Made by a program: the position numbers and the translations under genes. Below are positions 41,735 to 49,906 of a stretch of DNA of 64,000 nucleotides, one piece after another. The stretch spans positions 2,356,001 to 2,420,000 of the forward strand of contig AP025179.1 in NCBI GenBank assembly GCA_021654635.1, read 5' to 3'. Positions within the stretch are counted from its first letter, which is position 1, and the number at the start of each line of letters is the position of its first letter. The notes below the pieces were generated by a model. The model did no database searches and had not been told where the DNA came from. It saw only the letters and a list, made by a program, of their open reading frames with translations. This stretch comes from Mycobacterium kiyosense (GTDB lineage Bacteria > Actinomycetota > Actinomycetes > Mycobacteriales > Mycobacteriaceae).

Positions 41735-42532
41735 TGCGGCTCCCGGCGCACCATGGGGTGCTTTCTCAAACGTGACACCCCATTACGTGGACTGAACCGT
41801 CAGCGATTCTTCGTTGCCCGGAAGGTATCCAGCCGTTGACGGCGACACTATGTCCAGCCACAGGGTATGACACCGGCTCGGCGGAGTTGTGGATCCGTGG
41901 TGCAACTGTAAGTCTGGCAGCCGCTGGGATTCGTAACGGTCTCAGTGTGTCGATCTTGGCTAGCGTTCTGGTTGGCTGCACACCTCTGAAGATGTTGAGC
42001 GCTACAGAGGCAAGAAAGCTTTCGCTGCCCACGTCGCAGAGTGTCTGGCCCAACTTGAATGATGTGTTGGGAGCGAGTCGCATGTTGGAAGAGGGCAGAG
42101 AGCAGGGTCGCTGCAGCTCAGTCTCGCTCCGGATCTGCTCGTCCTTCAATCTCGGAAACTCGCCATTGTTGACGAAGACCCTATTTAGGACACCGAAGTC
42201 CAAGGCTTCTATGACAGCTCCTTTCACTCTGGGTCGCACGTGCTGCGGGCGAACCTACTTTGGACCACCGACATATTTTGAAGATGTTCGCAGCGCTCCG
42301 TTGGGTGTTTGACGAAGGCTCTTGGTACGAGTTGGGAGCGTTCTTTGAATATCAGATGTGCCGACCTAAATTGCGGGACAACAAGACTGAGATGTGATAG
42401 TGGCCATCTGTCCGTATGCTGCATTGGCCGGTAACGACTCTGTTGTTCGCGAATTAATGTCACCTTCTCGTTGTTCAATCGTGCGATGGCGCCCACTGAA
42501 TCGGTACGCTGCGATGCTTCTAAGGGGGTTAC
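41735..42532. other. 798-bp divergent intergenic region of lower GC
   Basis: The region lies between the divergent helicase gene and the NERD-UvrD gene and should hold both promoters. It is more A/T-rich than the core. An unfamiliar 157-residue frame runs on the minus strand (41766-42239) and a 158-residue frame opposes it (41836-42312); neither shows a domain, a good ribosome site or convincing coding character. No repeat or RNA gene was recognised. Confidence 0.4.
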
Positions 42533-44185
42533 ATGACCACCACCGAAACGCCACGCCTGAACAACGGCGCCGAACGCTGCATCTATCACACCCTGCTCGA
42601 TCAGCTGCAGCCCGACGACCTAGTCGTCGCCAACCAGCGTGTCACCGACCATCTCAAAGACCACGAGGTCGACTTCGTGGTGGCCATCGAGGGCGCCGGC
42701 ATCGCCTGCTTGGAGGTCAAGGGCGGTGAGGTGTGGCACGACGGTGACGGTTGGTGCCAATACCGCGGCGGCAAACAAGTGCGCATCGAACCGATCCGCC
42801 AAGCCCGCGAAGCCTGCTACGCGCTCAGAAACTACGTCGAGAGCGACCCTCGATGGACCCAGGGGCGGCTGCGCTGGGATCATTTCGTCGTCCTACCCAA
42901 TACCGAGCTCCCGAAAGACTTTTCGCTGCCGGAGTGCCCGCGGTGGAAGATCTTCGACCGCACCGACCTACCCAGCCTCGCCCACCAGCTTCGCCACATC
43001 CTCATCCGCCAAGAGCTCGATCGGCCACTGCTCACCCAGGACGGGATCGGCCAGCTGACCACCGTGCTCATCGGCAGGGGACTGCCGCAGCGCGACGTCG
43101 TGGCCCGCGCCCTGGCTCACGAGGACGCCGCCGACACGCTCACCGGGCATCAGTCCGTCATCCTCGATGCCATCCGACTCATCAATCGTGTCGAGGTGCG
43201 CGGCGGTGCCGGCAGCGGCAAGACCTTCCTGGCCATCGAGCAGGCGCGCCGGCTCGCGCAACAAGGTCAGCGCGTCGCGCTGGTCTGCTACTCCCACGGC
43301 CTGGCGTCCTACCTCGAGCGCATCAGCGCCGCCTGGCCCCGCCGCCAGCAGCCGGCCTACGTCGGGGAGTTCCACGCCCTCGGCGTCCTGTGGGGTGCGC
43401 CCGAGGGGCCCGACGAATCGCTGCGCAACGAGCAGACCGTCCAGTTCTGGGAGCACGACCTGCCGCAGCAGATGGCTGATCTCGCAGCACAATTGGAGCC
43501 GGGCCACCGCTACGACTCGATCGTCGTCGACGAAGCCCAGGACTTCGCCGACGCGTGGTGGGACCCGCTGCTGGCCGCCCTGAAAGACGACGAGACGGGT
43601 GGGCTGTACGTCTTCAGCGACGAGGGTCAGCGGGTGTTCAACCGCCATGGCTCGCCGCCCGTTCCGCTGGTGCCGTTGATTCTCGACCACAACGTGCGCA
43701 ACACCAGACAGATCGCCACCGCATTCCAGCCGCTGGTCGATCACCCGATGCGCTTCCTCGGCGGCGACGGACCTGCCGTGAAGTTCGTGGCCTGCACACG
43801 GGAGGACGCCCTGAACGCCGGCGACGACGAAGTCGAGCTACTCCTAGAGGAAGGATGGCGCCCCGAAGACGTCGCCCTGCTGACCACCGGCAGCCGACAT
43901 CCCGAGCAAAAGGAACGCCAGGCTGCCGGCAACGCCGCCTACTGGGACAGCTTCTGGGATGCCGAGCAGGTGTTCTACGGCCACGTCCTGGGCTTCAAGG
44001 GCTTGGAGCGGCGAGCGGTGGTCCTCGTCGTCAACGAGGCTGCGGCGTTCGAGCGCTCCCGCGAACGGCTCTACGTGGGGCTGTCCCGCGCACGCGACCA
44101 ACTCGTGGTCTGCGGCGACCCGGACTTCATCCGCGAAGTCGGTGGACCGGATCTCGCCCGCCGACTAGGTGTCCCATCCAGCTAG
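42533..44185 (+). CDS. NERD nuclease-domain UvrD-like SF1 helicase
   Basis: 550 residues. N-terminal NERD domain (residues ~10-120): EVDFVVAIEG and CLEVKGG carry the acidic residues and lysine of this restriction-like nuclease fold. SF1 helicase: Walker A RGGAGSGKTF (~224), DEAQDF (~335), LDHNVRNTRQIA (~383) and YVGLSRARDQLVV (~520). It is short, with no obvious 2B insertion. The start ATG 42533 follows an AAGGGGG stretch. Such NERD-UvrD proteins are common in islands. It is probably a nucleic-acid processing effector. Confidence 0.85.
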   Translation: MTTTETPRLNNGAERCIYHTLLDQLQPDDLVVANQRVTDHLKDHEVDFVVAIEGAGIACLEVKGGEVWHDGDGWCQYRGGKQVRIEPIRQAREACYALRNYVESDPRWTQGRLRWDHFVVLPNTELPKDFSLPECPRWKIFDRTDLPSLAHQLRHILIRQELDRPLLTQDGIGQLTTVLIGRGLPQRDVVARALAHEDAADTLTGHQSVILDAIRLINRVEVRGGAGSGKTFLAIEQARRLAQQGQRVALVCYSHGLASYLERISAAWPRRQQPAYVGEFHALGVLWGAPEGPDESLRNEQTVQFWEHDLPQQMADLAAQLEPGHRYDSIVVDEAQDFADAWWDPLLAALKDDETGGLYVFSDEGQRVFNRHGSPPVPLVPLILDHNVRNTRQIATAFQPLVDHPMRFLGGDGPAVKFVACTREDALNAGDDEVELLLEEGWRPEDVALLTTGSRHPEQKERQAAGNAAYWDSFWDAEQVFYGHVLGFKGLERRAVVLVVNEAAAFERSRERLYVGLSRARDQLVVCGDPDFIREVGGPDLARRLGVPSS

Positions 44186-44269
44186 GGGGGTGCATAGTCG
44201 ACGACATTTTGGATTTCGGTGCGCGCGCCTCACCCATAACTCTCAACTAGAGCTTTACCCTTTCGAACC

Positions 44270-44536
44270 ATGACGGTCCGGGGGAGCTCGCTACTGCCAG
44301 AGCTCGAGATTTTGTCGGCGCTGGATTTCGACACCGAGATCCCATGCATCTGCCAGAAGTTCTGCGATGAAGCAGAGCACCGGGCGGACTGGTGGGTCAC
44401 GCTGTCCTGCGGGTGCCGATACCCGTTCTGCAAGAAGGCGTTACAAATCTCCAAGATCCGGCTCAAGGTGCGACCACTGACGTGCCGGCTGTGTTCGGCG
44501 GAAGACATCACCATCAAGAGCGTCAAGCGTACGTAG
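44270..44536 (+). CDS. Small cysteine-rich (zinc-binding) protein
   Basis: 88 residues. Cysteines occur as CICQKFC, SCGCRYPFC and CRLC, eight in all, in an arrangement like a small zinc ribbon or treble clef. No family name is recognised. It lies 84 bp after the NERD-UvrD gene on the same strand and could be an adaptor for it. The next gene is convergent. Confidence 0.55.
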   Translation: MTVRGSSLLPELEILSALDFDTEIPCICQKFCDEAEHRADWWVTLSCGCRYPFCKKALQISKIRLKVRPLTCRLCSAEDITIKSVKRT

Positions 44537-44572
44537 CCACTGCGGCGGAGATGCGGCGTGGGGCCGGGTGGT

Positions 44573-45280
44573 TCAGTCGGTATCGCGAGGCATGGTCAGT
44601 TGACCTCTCCGGCGACGTCGGGCCGGCGGTGAGCCGCGCCGGAACTTCTGAGCGGGTCGACCTCTGCCCTCGTTGACGAAAGTGCCCGTAGGTTGGATCA
44701 GGGGCTCCATCAGGCGCCGGAATGCATCGCGGTCCAGGTTGTGCCCGGCCACCGCTTCATGCGCGCTGCGCAGCTCGCGCAAGGTGAATTCCTCGCCGAG
44801 CAGTCCGTCCGGGTCGGGTCGATCGACGTAGCGGGCCCGCAGGTCTGCCAGGGCGTACTCCACTATCTCCGGGTGGTCGTAGGGGAGTTTCCCCGGGTCG
44901 CGCGCCAGGGCCAAGGTAGTGCGCTCCGACGAACGCGACTCCAGTTGATGCGGCTGCACGACCTGGATATGCGCGACCGACAGCACCCAGCCGCGTTTGT
45001 CGCGACCCGGCTTGTCAAACACCTGGAGTTGGCGCGGCCGCAACCCGCGGATGTTGGCCTTGTCCTGCAGGCAACGGTCGACAGCATGCGCGAGTCGCTC
45101 CCTGTCGTGGAGAAAAGTTCCTGGCAGCGCCCACCCACGACCGCTAGGTCGACGGACCAGCAGAACCACTAACTCGTTGTCGGCGTCCAGGCTGAGCACG
45201 GCGGTGTCCACGGCGACGGACGGCTGGGGATAGTCCTCCAGCGCCTTGCCGTGGGAGTCGATGTACTTGTGATCGGTCAT
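44573..45280 (-). CDS. NrtR-like Nudix-domain transcriptional regulator
   Basis: 235 residues. An N-terminal Nudix-fold domain (VAVDTAVLSLDADNELVVLLVRRP, WALPGTFLHDRERL) has lost the REUXEE catalytic glutamates, as NrtR regulators do. The C-terminal part (LRELRSAHEAV, RDAFRRLMEPLI) is the winged helix. NrtR proteins sense ADP-ribose or NAD metabolites and control NAD metabolism. It is divergent from the ADP-ribosylglycohydrolase gene with a perfect inverted repeat between the two, consistent with direct control of that gene. Confidence 0.82.
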   Translation of the reverse strand: MTDHKYIDSHGKALEDYPQPSVAVDTAVLSLDADNELVVLLVRRPSGRGWALPGTFLHDRERLAHAVDRCLQDKANIRGLRPRQLQVFDKPGRDKRGWVLSVAHIQVVQPHQLESRSSERTTLALARDPGKLPYDHPEIVEYALADLRARYVDRPDPDGLLGEEFTLRELRSAHEAVAGHNLDRDAFRRLMEPLIQPTGTFVNEGRGRPAQKFRRGSPPARRRRRGQLTMPRDTD

Positions 45281-45322
45281 GTCGGTGCCTCAGAGTACAG
45301 TGCAGGTATATAGAGCGCTTAG

Positions 45323-45349
45323 CGCAATAAATGGTGTATGATTATTGCG
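45323..45349. promoter_or_regulatory. Inverted repeat, candidate NrtR operator
   Basis: CGCAATAA (45323-45330) and TTATTGCG (45342-45349) are perfect reverse complements with an 11-bp spacer. They are centred one helical turn apart in the A/T-rich region between the NrtR-like gene and the ADP-ribosylglycohydrolase gene. Confidence 0.65.
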
Positions 45350-45392
45350 GATCGCGCGTAAAATCGGACCGGCGTAGAAGGAGATGGTGGCC

Positions 45393-46841
45393 ATGGCTGC
45401 ATATGACGACAGGTTTGAAGGTGCACTGCTGGGCATGGCAGCGGGCGACGCCCTGGGTGCGCCTTACGAATTCGGGCCACCGCGCGGGCTCGACAAGGAG
45501 GTCGCGATGGTCGGCGGCCGCGGCTGGGAGGTCGGGGAGTGGACCGACGACACCGCGATGGCGATCGCCATTGCAGAAGTCGCCGCGACCGGCGCAGATC
45601 TGCGCGAGGAGTCCGCGCAGGACGCGATCGTCACCCGCTGGCTGCAATGGTCGAGGAACACCAAAGACATTGGGCTCCAGACTTCTTCGGTTCTGCGCGC
45701 CGCCACCCGGGATGGCGCGATCACGGCTGAGCGTGCCCGAACCCAGTCGCAGGCACTACATGCGCGAACCGGCCGCAGCGGCGGCAACGGTTCGCTGATG
45801 CGCACCGCACCGGTCGCCCTGGCCCACATCGACGACGAGGACGCGATGGTGCACGCCGCAACAGCGATCAGCCAGCTCACCCACTGGGAGCCGGATGCGG
45901 GCGAAGCCTGCATCATTTGGTGCGCGGCCATCCGCCACGCGGTGCTCACCGGCGAACTCGATGCCCGCATCGGGCTGCGCCACCTCGAGCCCGCACGGCA
46001 TGAGCTTTGGGCACAACGACTCGATGCGGCTGAGGCGGCACCGCCGTCGTTCTTCGCCAATAACGGGTGGGTGGTGTCGGCGCTGCAGGCCGCGTGGTCG
46101 GCCATCAGCACCACGCCGGTGCCGGCCGACGACCCTGGCGCCGGTGTGTTTCGGGCCGACCATCTCCGCCGCGGAATCGATGCCGCGGTACGGGCGGGTC
46201 ATGACACCGACACCGTCGCGGCGATCGCAGGAGCACTGCTAGGGGCGGCCTACGGTGCGTCCGCGGTTCCGCTCGAGTGGCGCCAGCTGCTCAACGGCTG
46301 GCCGAGCCTCGACGCGCGTGGCTTGGTCAAGCTCGCCAATGCGATTAAGCGCCAAGGGAAGCCAGACACTTTCGACTACACCTACCCGGGCTCGCCCGTC
46401 GACACGTTCGCCCGGCACCCGTACGACGACCGAGTCCTGCTCGGCGGGATCGGGGCCTTGCGTCAGCTGCGTTCGGAGGTCGATGCGGTTGTCTCGCTGT
46501 GCCTGCTGGCCGACGACGACGTCCGCAACGACATGCCGCACGTCGAGGTGCGCCTGATCGACCGGGTCGGTCGCGACGAAAATCCGCACTTGGATTACGT
46601 GCTGCTGGACGCAGTGCGCGCCGTCGAGCAGTTACGGGCCGAGGGCCGCACGGTGCTGGTGCACTGCGTCGGGGCCTACAGCCGCACCCCGACCATCGGG
46701 GCGCTGTACGGAGCGCGCCTGCGCAGCGTGGCCGTCGACACGGCGCTGCGTGATGTCACGGCGGTGTTGCCCAATGCGCATCCCAACGCTGACTTCCGGA
46801 ACGCGTTGCGGCGCTTGAGGAGGTGCAGCCATGAGCGCTGA
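45393..46841 (+). CDS. ADP-ribosylglycohydrolase fused to a dual-specificity phosphatase domain
   Basis: 482 residues. ATG 45393 is preferred because AAGGAG at 45378-45383 gives a 9-bp spacing; the upstream ATG 45384 would abut it. Residues ~1-300 form a DraG/ARH domain: GMAAGDALGAPYE, the metal motif WTDDTAMA (~50) and AGHDTDTVAAIAGALLGA (~275). Residues ~340-480 form a cysteine phosphatase-like domain with HCVGAYSRT, matching HCxxxxxRT of dual-specificity phosphatases. It would remove ADP-ribose from proteins or free metabolites and possibly process a phosphorylated product. Divergent from NrtR. Confidence 0.85.
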   Translation: MAAYDDRFEGALLGMAAGDALGAPYEFGPPRGLDKEVAMVGGRGWEVGEWTDDTAMAIAIAEVAATGADLREESAQDAIVTRWLQWSRNTKDIGLQTSSVLRAATRDGAITAERARTQSQALHARTGRSGGNGSLMRTAPVALAHIDDEDAMVHAATAISQLTHWEPDAGEACIIWCAAIRHAVLTGELDARIGLRHLEPARHELWAQRLDAAEAAPPSFFANNGWVVSALQAAWSAISTTPVPADDPGAGVFRADHLRRGIDAAVRAGHDTDTVAAIAGALLGAAYGASAVPLEWRQLLNGWPSLDARGLVKLANAIKRQGKPDTFDYTYPGSPVDTFARHPYDDRVLLGGIGALRQLRSEVDAVVSLCLLADDDVRNDMPHVEVRLIDRVGRDENPHLDYVLLDAVRAVEQLRAEGRTVLVHCVGAYSRTPTIGALYGARLRSVAVDTALRDVTAVLPNAHPNADFRNALRRLRRCSHER

Positions 46842-47027
46842 GCGCGGTTGGATCGGCGAACCGGGGTCTTCGATGAAGATCTTCGTGAGCAGTGGATCAC
46901 CCGCCATCGAGAGCTGGGCCACCATCCTTATGCTGCTGCCACTGCCGAAAATCCCGAGCGTTGGGAGTGCAAGTGCGGCCCAGACGCCGACGGGACTGAA
47001 GTCTGGCGCATCCTGACGATCGAGTAG
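46831..47027 (+). CDS. Small conserved-looking protein downstream of ARH (frameshifted in this sequence)
   Basis: ATG 46831 overlaps the end of the ARH-phosphatase gene by 11 bp. After one G is added to the G4 run near 46865, the frame reads GWIGEPGVFDEDLREQWITRH and continues to a Trp/Cys-rich end (WECKCGPDADGTEVW), ending at 47027 (65 residues, exactly 66 codons). Without the correction the ORF ends at 47016. Translational coupling suggests a partner of the ARH. No family recognised. It lies 99 bp before the IS21 end. Confidence 0.45.
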
Positions 47028-47127
47028 CTCAAACCGAAGTTAGGCCGCCTGAGGAACGCCAAGGCGAAGCCGCAACCGGAGCAAAAATGAAGTCCGAATC
47101 GACAACGGAGCCGGGCTTTTCTCTATG

Positions 47128-48017
47128 TCAACCTGACTCAGGACCACTGTGACGGCTTGATTCGGGACCACCTCGGCGAGGAGGTGGTGGCTCAGGCGTC
47201 TTCGTAGGCTGTGATCGCGAGCTGCTACCGCGGGTATGGCTGAGCCGGTATGAGGTGGTGCCGGTTTCGATGATGGTGCCGTGGAAGGTGAGTCGGTCGA
47301 CGATCGCGGCGCAGAGTCGGGGGTCGGTGAAGGTTTTGGTCCAGCCGGAGAAACTCTCGTTGGATGCGATGGCTACTGACGCCTTTTCCTCGCGTTCAGT
47401 GAGTACTTGGAACAGCAACTCCGCGCCCCGGCGGTCGAGTTCCATGTAGCCGAGTTCGTCGATACATAAAGATCGACGCGGCCGTAGCGGGCGATCGTGC
47501 GGGCGAGTTGCTTTTCATCGGCGGCCTCGACGAGTTCGTTGACCAGTTTGGTCGCCAGTGTGTAGCGGACGCGGAAGCCTTGCTCGGCGGCGGCGGTGCC
47601 CACACCAATGAGCAGGTGGGACTTGCCGGTGCCCGAGTCGCCGATCAGGCAGAGCGGGTCGCCTCGGCGTATCCAATCGCCTTGGGCGACGGTATGTACG
47701 GTGGCGGCGTTGATGTTTGGGTTGGCGTCGAAATCGAAGTCGCCCAACCATTTCTGACGTGGAAACCCGGCCGCTGCGACTCGCCGCAAGGTGGATCGGC
47801 GGTCCCGGTCATCGCATTCGGCCAGGAGCAGTTCGGCGAGGAAGCCGTGGTAGGTGAGCTGTTCACGCTCGGCGACTTTCACTGCTTCGTCGATCACCGC
47901 ACGCACGGTCGGCAACCGCAGGCGTCGGCATGCGGAATCGACGGCGGCTTGGGCCGCTTGTGGGGTCATCCCGCGTTGGCGGCGCAGGGTGTTGGTGACT
48001 TTCGTGGCCGTGCTCAT
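47128..48017 (-). CDS. istB: IS21 helper ATPase IstB (frameshifted in this sequence)
   Basis: The corrected length is 296 residues. An AAA+ domain carries Walker A GDSGTGKSHL (~120); the normal continuation DLLCIDELGYMELDRRGAELLFQ is interrupted at about 47468-47471 by one missing T. Downstream sequence (VAIASNESFSGW to SYRLSHT) matches the C-terminal half. IstB assists IstA in transposition. Its stop is in the left terminal repeat. The ATGA overlap with istA is normal for IS21. Confidence 0.8.
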
Positions 48018-49690
48018 GATCCAGTCGTTCCTTCCATTCCGTCACCGGGTGGCGGTGTTGGGGGTCTGCGTTGGAGCAGCTCGTCGTAGGCCGCGACGTC
48101 AGGCAGCGGCCGGGTGTCGGGTGGCAGGCCGGCGATCACGGTCGCTGGATCAGCCAGGCGGCGCTGGGTCAGACTGACGACCCGGTAATCGACGGTATTG
48201 GCATGGTTACCGGCGTGACGGTCTGATTCGAGACCACCACCGGCGGCATGCAGGCGTGCTTCGACCGCGACCACATCCGCTGAAACGGCACCGACCGACA
48301 GGGCGGCGTGGATCCCGGCGATCACATCGGTAGCGCGCATGCTGCGGTGCAGCAGCAGCACGTCGATTAGCGAGCGAGTCCCGCCAGCATCGCCGTCGAC
48401 GCGGCGGGCCTGCTGCCAGAACGCCTCGTGCGCTGCGGTGAAAGTGCCGGCGGCGCGGGCCTGAGCAAGCGCGGTGGAGCCGGGCAACGCGCCGGGTTTG
48501 CAGTGCAACACCTCCAGATAGTGGTCGAGGTTGATCGATTGCCCGTTGCGGGTCGTGACGCGTTCATGGCGTGCGGCGATAGTGCGGCCGTCGAAGACGA
48601 CCAACTCCGAGGCCCGCAGCGACACCCTGACTTTGCGTCCGATCAACCGGGCGGGAACCGAGTACTTCGCCGACCGCGCCGTGATCAGCGCCGACCGGTC
48701 CACCCGTGGATGCAGCACCAGCCCCGGGTCGAACCGCTCGGCAGGCAGAGCGGCGAGATGTTCTCGTTCGGTCTGGAAGTCCTGGCCCACGGTGTGCAGC
48801 CGGCCGGTGACCCGCCGATGATCCTCACGTGCTTCGCAGCGGCGGATGTAGTCGTTGAGCTCTGACAGCGAGTCCACTTCCGGCATGGGCGTGAGCCAGG
48901 TGCGGCGGAAACGTCCGATCTCGCCCTCGACTCCGCCTTTCTCGTGGGCGCCTTTCACTCCCGGCTGGCAGTAGAACGGGTCGAACCCGTAGAACGATCT
49001 GAACAGCACCCACCGGTCGTTCTCGACCCTGCCCCGACCGCGGCCGAACACCACCGAGGTGACCGCAGACTTCAAGTTGTCGTAGCGGATATGGCGCACC
49101 GGGATGCCGCCGATCACGTCGAATGCTTCGATGTGGCCTTCGAGGAACGCCTCCTGCGACTGAGTCGCATACACCCGATGGACTGCCTTGCCGGACATCG
49201 ACATTCGAAAAACGAACATGTAGCAGCGGGTTCTGACACCAGCGAGGATGACGTGAACCTCGCCGAAATCAACCTCAGCTTCAGCGCCGGGCGGGTGTTC
49301 CTGCGGCACGAACGCTTCCTGCGCCTGCTTACCGGACTCGGCGATGATCTCCGCACGACGGACCCGGACATAGTCACGCACCGACGAATACGACACATCC
49401 TCAACGCCGTGTTCATCGGCCAGACGATTGCAAATCCTTGTCGCAGTGTGGCGTTGCTTGCGGGGCGCATCCAGATCGGTCCGCAGCATCGCATCAATCG
49501 CAGGTTTGAGCGGGCCCAGTTTCGGCGACTCCCGCACCGGTGTCTTCCGCCTCGGCGGCTCCGGATTCGCCAACGCGTGCCGGACCGTATCCCGGCCAAC
49601 CTTGTACTTACGAGCAAGCGCCCGAATACCCAAACCCTCGACCCGGGCGTCCCTACGTATCTGGGCGAACAGCTCCACACGACTTCCCAT
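48014..49690 (-). CDS. istA: IS21-family transposase IstA
   Basis: 558 residues. The N-terminal helix-turn-helix (IRALARKYKVGRDTVRHAL) binds the ends. The rve/DDE catalytic domain starts near 140: EVDFGEV supplies the first Asp, RYDNLKSAV the second and KGAHEKGGVEGEIG (near 250) the Glu. The C-terminal Mu-type beta barrel follows (FDGRTIAARHERV). Intact, so the element's transposase may be active while its istB copy here is interrupted. Confidence 0.92.
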   Translation of the reverse strand: MGSRVELFAQIRRDARVEGLGIRALARKYKVGRDTVRHALANPEPPRRKTPVRESPKLGPLKPAIDAMLRTDLDAPRKQRHTATRICNRLADEHGVEDVSYSSVRDYVRVRRAEIIAESGKQAQEAFVPQEHPPGAEAEVDFGEVHVILAGVRTRCYMFVFRMSMSGKAVHRVYATQSQEAFLEGHIEAFDVIGGIPVRHIRYDNLKSAVTSVVFGRGRGRVENDRWVLFRSFYGFDPFYCQPGVKGAHEKGGVEGEIGRFRRTWLTPMPEVDSLSELNDYIRRCEAREDHRRVTGRLHTVGQDFQTEREHLAALPAERFDPGLVLHPRVDRSALITARSAKYSVPARLIGRKVRVSLRASELVVFDGRTIAARHERVTTRNGQSINLDHYLEVLHCKPGALPGSTALAQARAAGTFTAAHEAFWQQARRVDGDAGGTRSLIDVLLLHRSMRATDVIAGIHAALSVGAVSADVVAVEARLHAAGGGLESDRHAGNHANTVDYRVVSLTQRRLADPATVIAGLPPDTRPLPDVAAYDELLQRRPPTPPPGDGMEGTTGS

Positions 49691-49906
49691 CCGGAACCCT
49701 CCGACAGCGAGCCAATAATCGACACGCCAACCGTCGAGGGTGGTCCTGAATCAAACCGTCACAACACACCGGTCTGAAAGAAGGTGGTCCTGAATCAGGC
49801 CGTCACACCGGTCCTGAATCAAACTGTCATAGCCAGGCTTTCATTCCAATCGTTCTCTAAGACCAAAAAGGGCACGTCTGTCACCGGGCCGTAGTTCAAT
49901 CGGGTC

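Larger units (their letters stand above)
47126..49829 (-). mobile_element. IS21-family insertion sequence
   Basis: Contains istA and istB in the usual order with overlapping ends. The ends begin TG and end CA and carry multiple terminal repeats: left at 47126-47146 and 47148-47170, right at 49741-49763, 49785-49807 and 49810-49829 (core TGGTCCTGAATCA, then GTCA). Multiple end repeats are typical of IS21. Flanks TCTA and TAGC give no clear target duplication, so the boundary may be altered or the insertion old. It sits 78 bp upstream of the ATPase gene. Confidence 0.85.

Noticed and set aside
41836..42312. 158-residue plus-strand frame
   Set aside because: Overlaps the opposing frame in a lower-GC region, low-complexity translation with no domain or ribosome site.
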